DNA of 64,000 nt, taken from positions 62,001 through 126,000 of the forward strand of contig CAWJHV010000006.1 of NCBI GenBank assembly GCA_963842795.1, written 5' to 3'. The notes below the pieces were generated by a model. That model made no database searches, was not told the origin of the DNA, and worked only from the letters and a program-made list of their open reading frames with translations. Shown here one piece after another: positions 1 to 8,277 of the stretch (the first letter of the stretch is position 1; every line of letters starts with the position of its first letter). A program made the translations under genes and the position numbers. This DNA comes from WHSW01 sp963842795 (lineage in GTDB: Bacteria > Actinomycetota > Thermoleophilia > Solirubrobacterales > 70-9).

Positions 1-302
1 ACGGAGCGGATCTCGGGCGTGCGCCCGGACTGGCTGACGCCGACCGCGATCCAGCCGCGCAGGTCGAGGTCGACGTCGTAGAGCGTCGTCAGGCTCGGAG
101 CCGCGAGCGCCACCGGCCGTCGGATCGCCGGCTCGAGCGCGTAGCGGCCGAAGACCGCGGCGTAGTCCGAGGAGCCGCGGGCGCCGATCACGACCCCCGC
201 CGGTGCGCTCGGCAGCGCCGCGCGCAGCGCTCGCACGATCTCGTCGCGGCGGTCGATCAACCCCGCCAAGGTCGCGGGCTGTGCCGCGATCTCAGCGGCC
301 AT
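1..302 (-). CDS. SIS-domain sugar-phosphate protein, 5' part only
   Basis: The gene runs off the left edge; only the N-terminal 100 residues are present. The reading begins MAAEIAAQPATLAGLIDRR and contains GARGSSDYAAVFGRYALEP and then GVSQSGRTPEI, which is the phosphosugar-binding SIS fold with its SxS/T loop. This resembles the isomerase half of GlmS and the AgaS/NagB-II type aminosugar-6-phosphate deaminases. The ATG lies 20 bases after the stop of the DasR-like regulator, so it is probably the third gene of one operon. The substrate is inferred from that context to be an aminosugar phosphate. Full length and the second SIS domain cannot be seen. Confidence 0.8.
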   Translation of the reverse strand, partial: MAAEIAAQPATLAGLIDRRDEIVRALRAALPSAPAGVVIGARGSSDYAAVFGRYALEPAIRRPVALAAPSLTTLYDVDLDLRGWIAVGVSQSGRTPEIRS

Positions 303-322
303 GCGGGTTGGAGATCGGCCGA

Positions 323-1090
323 TCACGGTTCGCCGAGGCCGGGGCGCACCTGGCGGAGGTCGATCTCGTAACGATCGCCCCGGAAGAGGCTGATCGCGTA
401 GTAGATCGGGATCCGCCCGCGATCGCGCGCGACCGTTTCGAAGCGGAGGCCCGGCAGCCCGGTCCGAACTCCGAGCAGGGCGGCCGTGTCGCCGTCGATC
501 GCCGTCGCCACCACCCGCTGATCGGCGTCGTGCAGCTCGACGCCCCAGCGGCCGGCCAGCAGGCCGAACAGCGACTCGCCGGAGAAATCGGTCTCGTCGA
601 TGCCGGGAAGCCGGGCGGTCGGCAGGTAGGCCTGCTCGAACGCCATCGCCACGCCGTCGGCCAGGCGCACCCGATCCAGGCGCACGATCGCGGCCTCGGG
701 ATGAAGCTCGAGCCTCGCCGCGAGCGCCTCCCCGGCCTCGATCGTCCGCTGGGCGAGCACCCGGGAGCTCGGCTCCATGCCGCGCCCGCGCATGTCCTCC
801 GTGAACGACGTCAACGCCATCGCCTGCGCGACCCGCGGCTCGGCGACGAACGTCCCGCGGCCGTGCGCGCGGTAGGTGATCCCGTCGTTGGTCAGCCGCT
901 CGATCTCACCGCGTACGGTCATCCGGGCGACGCCGTAACGCTCGGCGAGCTCGCGCTCGGAGGGCAGCGCGCTGCCGGGCGGCAGCGAGGCCGCGTGGTC
1001 CTCGAGGATCTGCCGCAGCTGCTCTCCCTTCGGGCGCCCGCCGGCCAGTTGCCGCGGCAGCCGCGGTGAAGAGCCGCGCCGCTTTGCCAT
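323..1090 (-). CDS. GntR/HutC-family regulator, DasR-like
   Basis: 255 residues: N-terminal winged helix (about 20-85, with SERELAERYGVARMTVRGEI as recognition region) followed by a UTRA ligand domain (about 100-250). The linker and start of UTRA (VAQAMALTSFTEDMRGRGME) closely match Streptomyces DasR, which senses glucosamine-6-phosphate and binds dre sites. A perfect dre palindrome lies upstream of the operon. The gene starts 4 bases after the stop of the substrate-binding protein and ends 20 bases before the SIS gene. Likely an autoregulating repressor of aminosugar uptake. The DasR orthology is judged from recalled sequence, not a search; other HutC-family sugar regulators remain possible. 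Confidence 0.85.
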   Translation of the reverse strand: MAKRRGSSPRLPRQLAGGRPKGEQLRQILEDHAASLPPGSALPSERELAERYGVARMTVRGEIERLTNDGITYRAHGRGTFVAEPRVAQAMALTSFTEDMRGRGMEPSSRVLAQRTIEAGEALAARLELHPEAAIVRLDRVRLADGVAMAFEQAYLPTARLPGIDETDFSGESLFGLLAGRWGVELHDADQRVVATAIDGDTAALLGVRTGLPGLRFETVARDRGRIPIYYAISLFRGDRYEIDLRQVRPGLGEP

Positions 1091-1094
1091 CAGA

Positions 1095-2195
1095 TCACTC
1101 CAGGCCGGCGTCCCGGCATGCCTCCTGGTACTGCCCGGTGCAGATCTCGTTCAGGTCGAGGAACCCGTCGTCGACGAGCACGTCGACGTTTTCCTTGTCG
1201 ATGGCGATCGTGTCGAGCAGCGCCGACGGGACCTGCTCGGCGCCGTTGTCGACCTCGTCGGGGGCCAGGTCGGCCGGCGGCTGTTCGCCCTGGGCCAACG
1301 GCACCGCGAGCTCCGCCGCCGTCTCGGCGATGTCCTGGATCGGCTGATAGACGGTCATCAGCTGCTCGCCCGCGAGCACCCGTTGTACGCCGCTGAGCTC
1401 CGCGTCCTGGCCGGTCACCGGCCGGGTCGCCGGGTCGATTCCCGCACCCTTGAGGGCCGCGATCGCGCCGCCCGCCATGCCGTCGTTGGCGACGTAGACG
1501 GCATCGAAGCCGTCGGAGCCGAGACTGGTGATCGCCTGCTCGGTCTCCCGCTGGGCCTCCTCGGGACTCCAGTCCGGGGTGTCATAGCTCTTGACGACCT
1601 CCGCTCCCTGCTTGTCGAATACGTCCAGCGCGCCGTCCTTGTACGGCTTCGAGTTGCTGTCGGTAGGCGAGCCGTTGACCATCACGACGCGCGGCTCCGA
1701 GACGTCGTTCGCCTCCAGCGTGTCCATCAGGTACTGCGCCTGCTGCTGGCCGACCTTGAACGGGTCGATCGAGACGTAGTAGTCGAGATCGCTGTCCGCG
1801 ACCAGGCGGCCGTAGGAGACCACCGGGATCCCGGCCTGCTTCGCGCGCTCGACGATTCCGCTCGCCGCCTCGACATCGACCGCGTCGAGCACCAGCACCT
1901 GCGAGCCGTCGGTGATCGCCGCCTCCGCCTGCTGCTGCTGCTTGGCGGTGTCCTGGTCGGCGTTCGCGTAGTAGACGTCGCAGTCGGGGCACAGCTCCTC
2001 GACCCGCCGTTCGAAGTTCGGGCGGTCCTGCTCCTCGTATCGGGTGGTCTTCGTCTCCGGCAGCAGGAGGGCAACCTGCGCGCCCCCGCCGCCACCGTCG
2101 TCCGACGAGTCGTCGTCTCCACAGCCGGCGAGCACCAGAGCCGCCGCCGCAGCAACCGCCAACATCCCCCATCTCCACGCCCCGCGCTCGAACAT
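1095..2195 (-). CDS. Sugar ABC transporter substrate-binding lipoprotein (XylF/RbsB type)
   Basis: I chose the ATG at 2195 because AGGAAGGAGA lies just before it; an upstream in-frame start adds 14 residues without a good ribosome site. The protein has a lipoprotein signal (AAALVLAGCG, lipidated Cys) and an Asp/Gly-rich spacer, then a two-lobe periplasmic-binding fold of the pentose/hexose family (AITDGSQVLVLDAVDVEAA, AVYVANDGMAGGAIAALK, VTGQDAELSGVQ). It is the first gene after the dre operator. No permease or ATPase gene follows inside the window; the operon goes on to the regulator and the SIS protein, so its membrane partners must be encoded elsewhere. Confidence 0.88.
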   Translation of the reverse strand: MFERGAWRWGMLAVAAAAALVLAGCGDDDSSDDGGGGGAQVALLLPETKTTRYEEQDRPNFERRVEELCPDCDVYYANADQDTAKQQQQAEAAITDGSQVLVLDAVDVEAASGIVERAKQAGIPVVSYGRLVADSDLDYYVSIDPFKVGQQQAQYLMDTLEANDVSEPRVVMVNGSPTDSNSKPYKDGALDVFDKQGAEVVKSYDTPDWSPEEAQRETEQAITSLGSDGFDAVYVANDGMAGGAIAALKGAGIDPATRPVTGQDAELSGVQRVLAGEQLMTVYQPIQDIAETAAELAVPLAQGEQPPADLAPDEVDNGAEQVPSALLDTIAIDKENVDVLVDDGFLDLNEICTGQYQEACRDAGLE

Positions 2196-2235
2196 CTGCG
2201 CTCTCCTTCCTCGCCTCGAAGCGCGCGACGTTATC

Positions 2236-2251
2236 ACACTGGTCTAGACCA
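2236..2251. promoter_or_regulatory. dre-type operator for the DasR-like regulator
   Basis: ACTGGTCTAGACCAGT is a perfect 16-base palindrome, identical to the published dre consensus of Streptomyces DasR. It lies 40 bases before the ATG of the substrate-binding lipoprotein and just beyond the 3' end of the convergent-side secreted protein gene. Its operon encodes a DasR-like protein, so autoregulation is the simple reading. Confidence 0.85.
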
Positions 2252-2262
2252 GTTATCGAGCC

Positions 2263-2961
2263 TCAGGGGCCGACCTGCAGGGCGGTCAGGTTGATGTCGC
2301 TCCAGTCGAGGTCACCGTCGATCTCCTGACACTGCAGCTCGACCGTGTGCGGGCCCGCGCCCTTGAGGTCGCTGAGCGCCGTGATCGCAATCGGCGCTCC
2401 GGCGCCAGACGGGTGCGTGGGGGGACTCCCGGCCCCCTGGGCCTCGCCCGCCTGCGTAGCCCTGCCGATCTGGAGAGTGTCGACGGTGACCCGGCAGGCT
2501 CCCGTTGCGCGGTTCGGGTCGTCGGTGCCGCTGCCGTCGCCGAACGCGTCATCGAGCGCGATCGTGCTCCAGTAACCCGTGCCGTTCACGACGATCCTCC
2601 CGAGCTTGGAGAGGGTGATCGTCGTGCTCGCGCAGGTCTGGTAGCTGCCGTGGACGTCGGCAGTGCAGCTGCCGATGGCCGAGACGGCCTTCGAGAAGAC
2701 GGAGTTGTCGAGCGTCGACTCGTCGATGTTGTCGCCGGTCAAACCGTTGGCCGCCACGTCGACGCCGCGCACCTGGCCGGCGCCGATCTTGGCGCTGCGG
2801 ACGGCGTTGGTGGCGATGTCCTGGGCCTTCACCTCGCCGTCGACGATGTCGTCGCTGAACACGGTGTCGGCGGCATACGCGACCCCGCCGCCGACGGCGA
2901 GCACAAGGGCAAGCGTGGCGACGACGTTGGCGTAGGTCAGACGGCTGGCGATTGCACGCAT
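2263..2961 (-). CDS. Secreted protein of unknown function
   Basis: The ATG at 2961 follows AGGAGTCGCC and gives MRAIASRLTYANVVATLALV, a signal peptide of the YANVxATxALxLAxGG type that is common in Solirubrobacterales. The mature part starts with a degenerate series of short Asp/Asn-rich units (VFSDDIVDGEVKAQDIATNA, GVDVAANGLTGDNIDESTLD), followed by a beta-rich domain with four cysteines and no recognised catalytic motif. About 232 residues. Likely exported or surface located. Its own promoter is expected in the 120 bases shared with the divergent decarboxylase gene. Function unknown. Confidence 0.75.
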   Translation of the reverse strand: MRAIASRLTYANVVATLALVLAVGGGVAYAADTVFSDDIVDGEVKAQDIATNAVRSAKIGAGQVRGVDVAANGLTGDNIDESTLDNSVFSKAVSAIGSCTADVHGSYQTCASTTITLSKLGRIVVNGTGYWSTIALDDAFGDGSGTDDPNRATGACRVTVDTLQIGRATQAGEAQGAGSPPTHPSGAGAPIAITALSDLKGAGPHTVELQCQEIDGDLDWSDINLTALQVGP

Positions 2962-3064
2962 GGCGACTCCTGTTCCCCGGTGGCAGCGACTGCCGGGACC
3001 CTCTCCTATCGACCGAGCGAATGCAAGCGCCGCGGGCCGGCGCTCGCGTGTTCTGGCGAGCGCT

Positions 3065-3078
3065 GGATACATTTATTC
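3065..3078 (+). promoter_or_regulatory. Copy 1 of the TACATTAT element, promoter of the decarboxylase-ALDH pair
   Basis: GGATACATTTATTC lies 6 bases before the ATG at 3084. TACATT fits a -10 hexamer and would give a very short leader. The same element occurs at 6049, 9186 and 16035, each time at a promoter of this catabolic cluster; the FCD-GntR regulator encoded at 5382-6056 is the obvious candidate to bind it. Confidence 0.5.
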
Positions 3079-3083
3079 GGGCG

Positions 3084-3881
3084 ATGGCGCTCAAGGGATA
3101 TTCCGCGCCCCGGTCGCCGGAGGGGCGGTCGAGCCTGGTGCCGGCGCCGCCGTGGCACTACGTCGGCGACATGCTGGTGATCGAGTTCTGGGCCGATCCC
3201 GCCGCCGCGGCCGCGGTGCTGCCGGAGCCGCTCGAGCCGCACCCGGACGGCGGGCGGGCGGCGGCGATGTTCATCGACTGGCAGTCGTGCACCGACGGCG
3301 GCGCCGAGCTGCTCGACCCCGCGCGCTCGCAGTACAAGGAGTTCTTCATCACGGTCAACGCGCTTCACGATGGGGAGGAGGTCGCCTACTGCCCGTACAT
3401 CTGGGTCGACCGCGACTTCGCCCTCGCCCGCGGCTGGATCCAGGGCTTTCCGAAGAAGCTCGGCTCGGTCTGGATCACCCGCACCTTCGGCCTCGACACC
3501 GCCGCCGACCCGGGCCTGCGGGCCGGCTCGCGCTTCGCCGGGACCTGCGCGGCCAACGACCGCCGCCTCGCCGAGGGCACGGTCACGCTCGAACGGCCGA
3601 GCGCCGAGGGCCCGACCCACAACGACCCGCCGATCGTCAACGTCCGCCACCTGCCCCGCCTGGGCAAGGGCAGCCACGACGAGCCCGCGGTGCACGAGCT
3701 CGTCCGCTCGCTCGGCCGCGATCGCTCGCGCTCGGAGGTCTGGGAGGGCGAGGCGACCCTGGAGCTGTTCGAGGCGCCGAACGAGGAGCACACGGCGCTC
3801 GCCCCGGTGCGGGTCGGCAAGGGCTTCCGGTTCACCCTCGGCTACTCGGTCGACGACCTCGAGACGCTGGTGGAGCTGTGA
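3084..3881 (+). CDS. Acetoacetate decarboxylase family protein
   Basis: 265 residues from ATG at 3084 (MALKGYSAPRSPEGRSSLVP). The family pattern is clear: PPWHYVGDMLVIEFWADP, then EFFITVNALHDGEEVAYCPY and GWIQGFPKKLGSVWITRTF. The FPKK segment carries the pair of lysines that, in true acetoacetate decarboxylase, includes the Schiff-base lysine. The stop overlaps the GTG of the aldehyde dehydrogenase by 4 bases, so the two are translationally coupled. In a cluster with ring-cleavage enzymes it probably decarboxylates or hydrates an oxo-acid intermediate instead of acetoacetate; the exact substrate cannot be told. Confidence 0.8.
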   Translation: MALKGYSAPRSPEGRSSLVPAPPWHYVGDMLVIEFWADPAAAAAVLPEPLEPHPDGGRAAAMFIDWQSCTDGGAELLDPARSQYKEFFITVNALHDGEEVAYCPYIWVDRDFALARGWIQGFPKKLGSVWITRTFGLDTAADPGLRAGSRFAGTCAANDRRLAEGTVTLERPSAEGPTHNDPPIVNVRHLPRLGKGSHDEPAVHELVRSLGRDRSRSEVWEGEATLELFEAPNEEHTALAPVRVGKGFRFTLGYSVDDLETLVEL

Positions 3882-5368
3882 GCACAGCGGCGACGAGCGA
3901 GTCGGTCGCCGAGGTCGCCGGCGTCACGGTCAGCACGGACCACTTCATCGGCGGTGAGCGGATCGCCTCGGCCGAGCGCTTCGACGACCTGAGCCCGATC
4001 GACGGCCGGGTCCTCGCCCGGGTCTCCGCCGGCGGTCCCGAGGAGGCCGCCGCGGCGATCGCGGCCGCGCGCGATGCGTTCGAGGGTTGGGCCGCGCTCG
4101 GCCCCGACGGCCGCCGGCCCTACCTCGACCGCCTCGCCGAGCTGATCGACGCCAACGTCGACCGGATCGCCGCGGTCGAGTGCGAGGACATGGCGATGCT
4201 GCTCGCGTCGCTGCGCGCCCGGGTGATCGCGCGCGGCGCCCGCAACTACCGCGCCTACGCCGAGCTCGCCGCCGCCTACGAGGAGCGGACCTGGAGCTCG
4301 AACGGGACCCTCAACCGGGTGATCCGGATGCCGGCCGGGCCGGCGGTCGTGATCACGCCCTGGAACGCCCCGTTCATGCTCTCGACCTGGAAGACGGCGC
4401 CGGCGCTCGCCGCGGGGTGCACGGTGGTGCTGAAGCCGGCCGAGTGGTCGCCGCTCTCCTGCTCGCTGCTCGCCGACCTCACCGCCGAGGCCGGCATGCC
4501 GCCGGGGGTCTTCAACGTCGTCCAGGGGATCGGCGAGAGCGCCGGCGCCGCGCTCACCTCGAGTCCGGACGCGAGCCGGATCTCGTTCACGGGCTCGCCG
4601 GAGACGGCGCGCGCGATCGGTCGCGCCGCGGCGTCGAACCTGGTCCCGTTCACGGGCGAGCTCGGCGGCAAGGGGCCGTTGCTGGTGTTCGCCGACGCCG
4701 ACCTCGCCGACGCGGCGGCGAAGGCGGCGCGGATGTACGACGACGCCGGCCAGGTCTGCCTCGCCGGCACCCGGCTGCTGGTCGACCGCGAGGTGGTCGA
4801 CGAGTTCATGGAGCGCTTCCGCGCCGCGGTCGAGGCGCAGGTGCTCGGCGACCCGCGCGACCCCGAGACCACGATCTCGCCCCTGATCCATCCGGACCAC
4901 CTCGCCCGGGTCGAGGGCTTCGTCGAACGTGCCCGCGCCGCCGGCGACCGCATCGTCTTCGGCGGGCGCCGGGCAGAGATCGGCGGGCCGTCGGGGCTCT
5001 GGTACGAGCAGACGCTGATCGAGCCCGCCTCCAACGACTCCGAGGTCGTCCAGCGCGAGGTCTTCGGCCCGGTCCTGACGCTTCAGACCTTCGCCACCGA
5101 GGAGGAGGCGATCGCGCTCGCGAACTCGACCGAGTACGGCCTCTCCGGGGTGATCCTGACCGAGTCGGCCTCGCGGGCCGAGCGGGTCGGACGTGCCGTG
5201 CGCGCAGGGACGACCTGGGTCAACGCCTTCCTCGTCCGCGACCTGACCGCGCCCTTCGGCGGCATGGGCATCAGCGGCATCGGCCGCGAGGGCGGCGACT
5301 ACGCGCTCGACTTCTACTCCGAGCTGAAGACGCTGCAGATCGCCGAGCAGACCACGCCGCGCGACTGA
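3878..5368 (+). CDS. NAD(P)-dependent aldehyde dehydrogenase (HpaE-like)
   Basis: 496 residues, GTG start inside the GTGA overlap with the previous gene. Motifs in order: TPWNAPFMLSTWKTAPALAA, the cofactor loop FTGSPETA, ELGGKGPLLVFADADL (general-base Glu) and AGQVCLAGTRLLV (catalytic Cys), then EVFGPVLTLQTF. The N-terminal FIGGERIASAERFDDLSPID and overall pattern are close to 5-carboxymethyl-2-hydroxymuconate semialdehyde and gamma-aminobutyraldehyde-type dehydrogenases. Neighbours allow two roles: oxidation of a meta-cleavage semialdehyde, or of an amine-derived aldehyde. The reading frame is intact. The start codon and coupling are certain; the substrate is not. Confidence 0.9.
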   Translation: MSTAATSESVAEVAGVTVSTDHFIGGERIASAERFDDLSPIDGRVLARVSAGGPEEAAAAIAAARDAFEGWAALGPDGRRPYLDRLAELIDANVDRIAAVECEDMAMLLASLRARVIARGARNYRAYAELAAAYEERTWSSNGTLNRVIRMPAGPAVVITPWNAPFMLSTWKTAPALAAGCTVVLKPAEWSPLSCSLLADLTAEAGMPPGVFNVVQGIGESAGAALTSSPDASRISFTGSPETARAIGRAAASNLVPFTGELGGKGPLLVFADADLADAAAKAARMYDDAGQVCLAGTRLLVDREVVDEFMERFRAAVEAQVLGDPRDPETTISPLIHPDHLARVEGFVERARAAGDRIVFGGRRAEIGGPSGLWYEQTLIEPASNDSEVVQREVFGPVLTLQTFATEEEAIALANSTEYGLSGVILTESASRAERVGRAVRAGTTWVNAFLVRDLTAPFGGMGISGIGREGGDYALDFYSELKTLQIAEQTTPRD

Positions 5369-5381
5369 CCGCGGGCGCGCT

Positions 5382-6056
5382 TCAGTCGACGAACAGGAGC
5401 TCCATCGCCCGCTCGAGGTGGCCGCGGCTGAGGTCCTCGGCCAGCTCGCCATCGCCGGCCTCGATCGCGTCGGCGATCGAGCGGTGGGCGTCGTGGTCGG
5501 CCGTCAGCCCGGCGGGGTCGAGGCGGTCCTCGTACAGGGTCGCGCCGATGCGCCCGATCCAGACGTGCTCCATGAACTGGACCAGCTGCGGGTTGCCGGT
5601 CGCCTTGACCAGTGCGAGGTGGAAGGCGCGGTTGGCCTTGAAGTGCTTGGCCGGGGAGCGGCCGGCGCGCTCCTCCTCGGCGATCGCCGCCCGCATCAGC
5701 TTCATCGGGTCGGCGAGCGCGCGCTCGGCCGCCATCCGGGCCGCGCCGGGCTCGACCACCAGGCGGGTCTCGTAGCTCGAGCGCAGCTGCTCGTCGGTCG
5801 AGGTCGCCACTCTGGCGCCGCGGTTTGCGAACAGGTCGACGAGGCCCTCCGCCGCCAGCCGCCGCAGCGCCTCGCGAACCGGCGTCCGCGACACCCCGAA
5901 CTCCTTCGCCAGGTCCTCCTGGTGCATGCGCGATCCGCGCTCGATCTCGCCGCTGGCGATGCGCTCGCGCAGGACCTCGTAGACCTGGTCGGCGACGCTC
6001 TGGACCTGGAACTGGCTCGTATCACGCAGGGAGGAGGCCACGTTGATCGGATACAT
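5382..6056 (-). CDS. GntR/FadR-type regulator with FCD domain
   Basis: 224 residues: winged helix at about 20-85 (MHQEDLAKEFGVSRTPVREA), then the all-helical FCD ligand domain with metal ligands suggested by ETRLVVEPGAARMAAERAL, HFKANRAFHLALVKATGNP and DHDAHRSIADAIEAGD. It is transcribed against the catabolic genes on both sides and faces the gamma-Glu-GABA hydrolase gene. The ATG at 6056 lies within the TACATTAT element; a GTG at 6041 is an alternative and would suit a leaderless message. It is the likely local regulator of the 3-16.7 kb cluster. Confidence 0.88.
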   Translation of the reverse strand: MYPINVASSLRDTSQFQVQSVADQVYEVLRERIASGEIERGSRMHQEDLAKEFGVSRTPVREALRRLAAEGLVDLFANRGARVATSTDEQLRSSYETRLVVEPGAARMAAERALADPMKLMRAAIAEEERAGRSPAKHFKANRAFHLALVKATGNPQLVQFMEHVWIGRIGATLYEDRLDPAGLTADHDAHRSIADAIEAGDGELAEDLSRGHLERAMELLFVD

Positions 6057-6061
6057 TATTC
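6049..6061. promoter_or_regulatory. Copy 2 of the TACATTAT element between regulator and PuuD-like gene
   Basis: GGATACATTATTC on the + strand. TACATT at 6052-6057 is positioned as a -10 for a leaderless start at ATG 6064. On the other strand TAATGT could serve the regulator. One short site therefore covers both divergent starts, which fits autoregulation. Confidence 0.5.
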
Positions 6062-6063
6062 AC

Positions 6064-6810
6064 ATGGTCGACGGAGGGCGAGCGCGGATCGGGATGGTCG
6101 CCGATACCCGCGACGCCAGCTTCGGGCCCTGGGCGGACGTCAGTCTCAGCGCCGTCTGGTCGCACTACATCCAGGCGCTCGATCGCGGCGGCGCGGCGCC
6201 GGTGATCTTCCCCGTGGTCGAGGCCTACGCCGAGTCGCCGGAGCTGGCGCTCGAGCTCGTCGACGGGCTGCTGCTGACCGGCGGGCGCGATCTCGACGCG
6301 GGCTCCTACGGCGCCGACCCCGACCCCGCGAACGACCCGTCCGACCCGCTTCGCGACCGGGTTGAGCTCGCGCTCGCCCGGGAGGCGATCGAGCGCCGCA
6401 CGCCGCTGCTCGGCGTCTGCCGGGGCATGCAGGTGCTCAACGTCGCGCTCGGCGGCGGCATCGACCAGCACCTCAACGACCCCGGCGAGGTCCATCGCGG
6501 CGAGCCCGGAGCCTTCACCAGGCACGCGATCGAGGTCGTTCCGGGCACCCGCCTGGAGACGATCCTCGGCGGGCGTGAGGCGACCGTGCGCTCCCATCAC
6601 CACCAGGGGGTGGGTCCGCTCGCGGAGTCGCTGAGCCCTTCGGCCCACGCGCCCGACGGGCTCGTCGAGGCGGCCGAGAGCACGGCCGGCCCGTACTGCC
6701 TCGCCGTCCTCTGGCACCCCGAGGAGGACCTCGGGGCGGGAGGGCAGCGCCTCTACGACTCGCTGATCGCGGCCGCCGCGGCGAGTCGCTCCTCGCAGGT
6801 CGCGGCGTGA
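6064..6810 (+). CDS. Class I amidotransferase-like gamma-glutamyl-gamma-aminobutyrate hydrolase (PuuD type)
   Basis: 248 residues from ATG 6064; a TTG at 6043 would extend it by 7 residues. Family marks: VDGLLLTGGRDLDAGSYG, nucleophile Cys in LLGVCRGMQVLNVALGGG, and His-Glu in LAVLWHPEEDLG. PuuD enzymes release GABA or an analogue from its gamma-glutamyl form. A glutamine-synthetase-like gene at 14634-15984 could make such gamma-glutamyl amines, so the two ends of the cluster may belong to one gamma-glutamylation route. The stop overlaps the GTG of the next gene (GTGA). Confidence 0.87.
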   Translation: MVDGGRARIGMVADTRDASFGPWADVSLSAVWSHYIQALDRGGAAPVIFPVVEAYAESPELALELVDGLLLTGGRDLDAGSYGADPDPANDPSDPLRDRVELALAREAIERRTPLLGVCRGMQVLNVALGGGIDQHLNDPGEVHRGEPGAFTRHAIEVVPGTRLETILGGREATVRSHHHQGVGPLAESLSPSAHAPDGLVEAAESTAGPYCLAVLWHPEEDLGAGGQRLYDSLIAAAAASRSSQVAA

Positions 6811-7598
6811 GCAGCGTGCGCCTACAGCGCAACGGGGAGCCGTTCGACCTCGCGCCGTCGAAGATCATCGCCACCCACCTCAGCTACCGCTCGCGCTGCG
6901 ACGAGTACGCGATGGCCGCGCCCCCGGAGTTCCCCTCGTACTTCCTCAAGCCGCCGACCTCGGTCTCCGGCCACGAGGCGGACGTCGCCCGGCCGCGCGG
7001 CTGTCGCTTCCTCAACTACGAGGGCGAGATCGCCGTCGTCATCGGCAGTCGCTGTCACGGTGTCTCTCGCGCCGAGGCCCTCGAATACGTCGCCGGCTAC
7101 ACGGTCGCCAACGACTTCGGCGTCCACGACTTCCGCCACATCGACCGCGGCTCGATGCTGCGGGTCAAGGGCCAGGACGGCTTCTGCCCGCTGGGCCCAA
7201 CGCTCGTCGACGCCGCCGACGTCGACCCTCGCGCCCTGGTCGTCCGGACCTTCGTCAACGGCGAGCAGGTTCAGGAGGGCGACACCGGCGACGACCTGCT
7301 CTTCGGGTTCGACTACCAGATCGCCGACGTGTCGCGGCTGGTCACGCTCGAGCCCGGGGACGTGCTGCTCACCGGCACGCCGGCGAACTCGCGCCCGGTG
7401 GAGCCCGGCGACGTGGTCGAGGTCGAGGTCGAGGGGATCGGGCGCCTCCGCAACCGGATCGTCGAGCTCGACCGCGAGCTCGAGGACGTCGGCGCGCCGC
7501 CCGAGGTCAGTGCCCAGACCCTCCACGTCGCCCTGGCGATGCCGGAGGACGAGGCCGAGCGCGAGGTGGCGAGCGGCAAATACCGTACGGGCGGATGA
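6807..7598 (+). CDS. Fumarylacetoacetate hydrolase family isomerase/decarboxylase (HpaG-like)
   Basis: 263 residues, intact. The C-terminal FAH domain is recognised by FLKPPTSVSG, NYEGEIAVVIGSRCHGVS (metal-binding Glu residues), VANDFGVHDF, RVKGQDGFCPLGPTLVD and LEPGDVLLTGTPANSRPVEP. Members isomerise or decarboxylate meta-cleavage products such as 5-oxopent-3-ene-tricarboxylate or 2-oxo-hepta-ene-dioate. GTG start in a 4-base overlap upstream; its TGA overlaps the ATG of the dioxygenase (ATGA). The order dehydrogenase, FAH protein, extradiol dioxygenase fits a homoprotocatechuate- or catechol-type meta pathway. Confidence 0.87.
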   Translation: MSSVRLQRNGEPFDLAPSKIIATHLSYRSRCDEYAMAAPPEFPSYFLKPPTSVSGHEADVARPRGCRFLNYEGEIAVVIGSRCHGVSRAEALEYVAGYTVANDFGVHDFRHIDRGSMLRVKGQDGFCPLGPTLVDAADVDPRALVVRTFVNGEQVQEGDTGDDLLFGFDYQIADVSRLVTLEPGDVLLTGTPANSRPVEPGDVVEVEVEGIGRLRNRIVELDRELEDVGAPPEVSAQTLHVALAMPEDEAEREVASGKYRTGG

Positions 7599-8277
7599 TT
7601 CTCCAGGTCCACCACGCGACCCTGCGGGTCGCCGACCTCGCCGACGCGTCCGAGCGCTGGTCGCGCCTCTACGGGCTCACCCGCGCCGACGCGGACGGCG
7701 CGACGCTCCTGCGCTGCGCCTACGAGGACTTCTGCCTCGAGCTGCGACCCTCCGACGACGGCGGGCGGGTCGAGCACGTCGGCTACGAGCTGCGCTCGGG
7801 CGTCTCGCTCGGCGATGCCGCGGAGCGGCTGCGCGAGGCGGGCTCGGAGCCCGAGGAGGTCGACGTCCCGGTCCGCGGGCGTGGCCTGCGGGTCGCTGAC
7901 CCGGACGGCAACCGGATCGTGCTCGTCGAGCGGGTGATCGAGCCGGAACGGATCCCGCCGGTCGCGCGCTACACCGACGAGCTGCCCGCCTTTCACCCAC
8001 AGCGCCTGCAGCACTTCAACTACCTGACCGCCGACACCCCGCGGATGGCCGACTGGTACGAGCGCGCCCTCGGCCTGCGGATCAGCGACTGGATCGGCGA
8101 CGGCGCGGTCTGGATGCACGCCGACCGCGATCACCACGTGGTCGCCTTCCTCGACAAGGGCTACTCCCACATCCACCATCTCGCCTTCGAGCTCGTCGAC
8201 TGGGGCGAGATGCGGGTCGCGCTCGACCACCTGGCCCAGCACCGGCGCCCGATCGCCTGGGGCCCGGGCCGCCACAC
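7595..8277 (+). CDS. Type I extradiol dioxygenase (VOC fold), copy 1, without its C-terminal quarter
   Basis: Reading is intact from ATG 7595 to about residue 227. Two VOC modules: the first from HHATLRVADLADASERW, the second from RLQHFNYLTADTPRMADWYE with metal ligand His in QHFNY and a second His in YSHIHHLAFELVDW. The third ligand, a Glu near the C terminus, is missing because at 8277 the sequence switches to a second copy of the same gene in another frame. By family, the enzyme splits a catechol ring next to the hydroxyls. Either two paralogues were joined by a deletion of about 280 bases or the assembly collapsed two tandem genes. Confidence 0.75.

Noticed and set aside
3842..5452. Long open frame of over 500 codons on the minus strand across the aldehyde dehydrogenase gene.
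   Set aside because: It is a shadow caused by high GC at third positions: Arg/Ala/Gly-rich, no family motif, while the + strand shows all dehydrogenase motifs. The same holds for 9173-10798 (-) and 61041-62618 (-).
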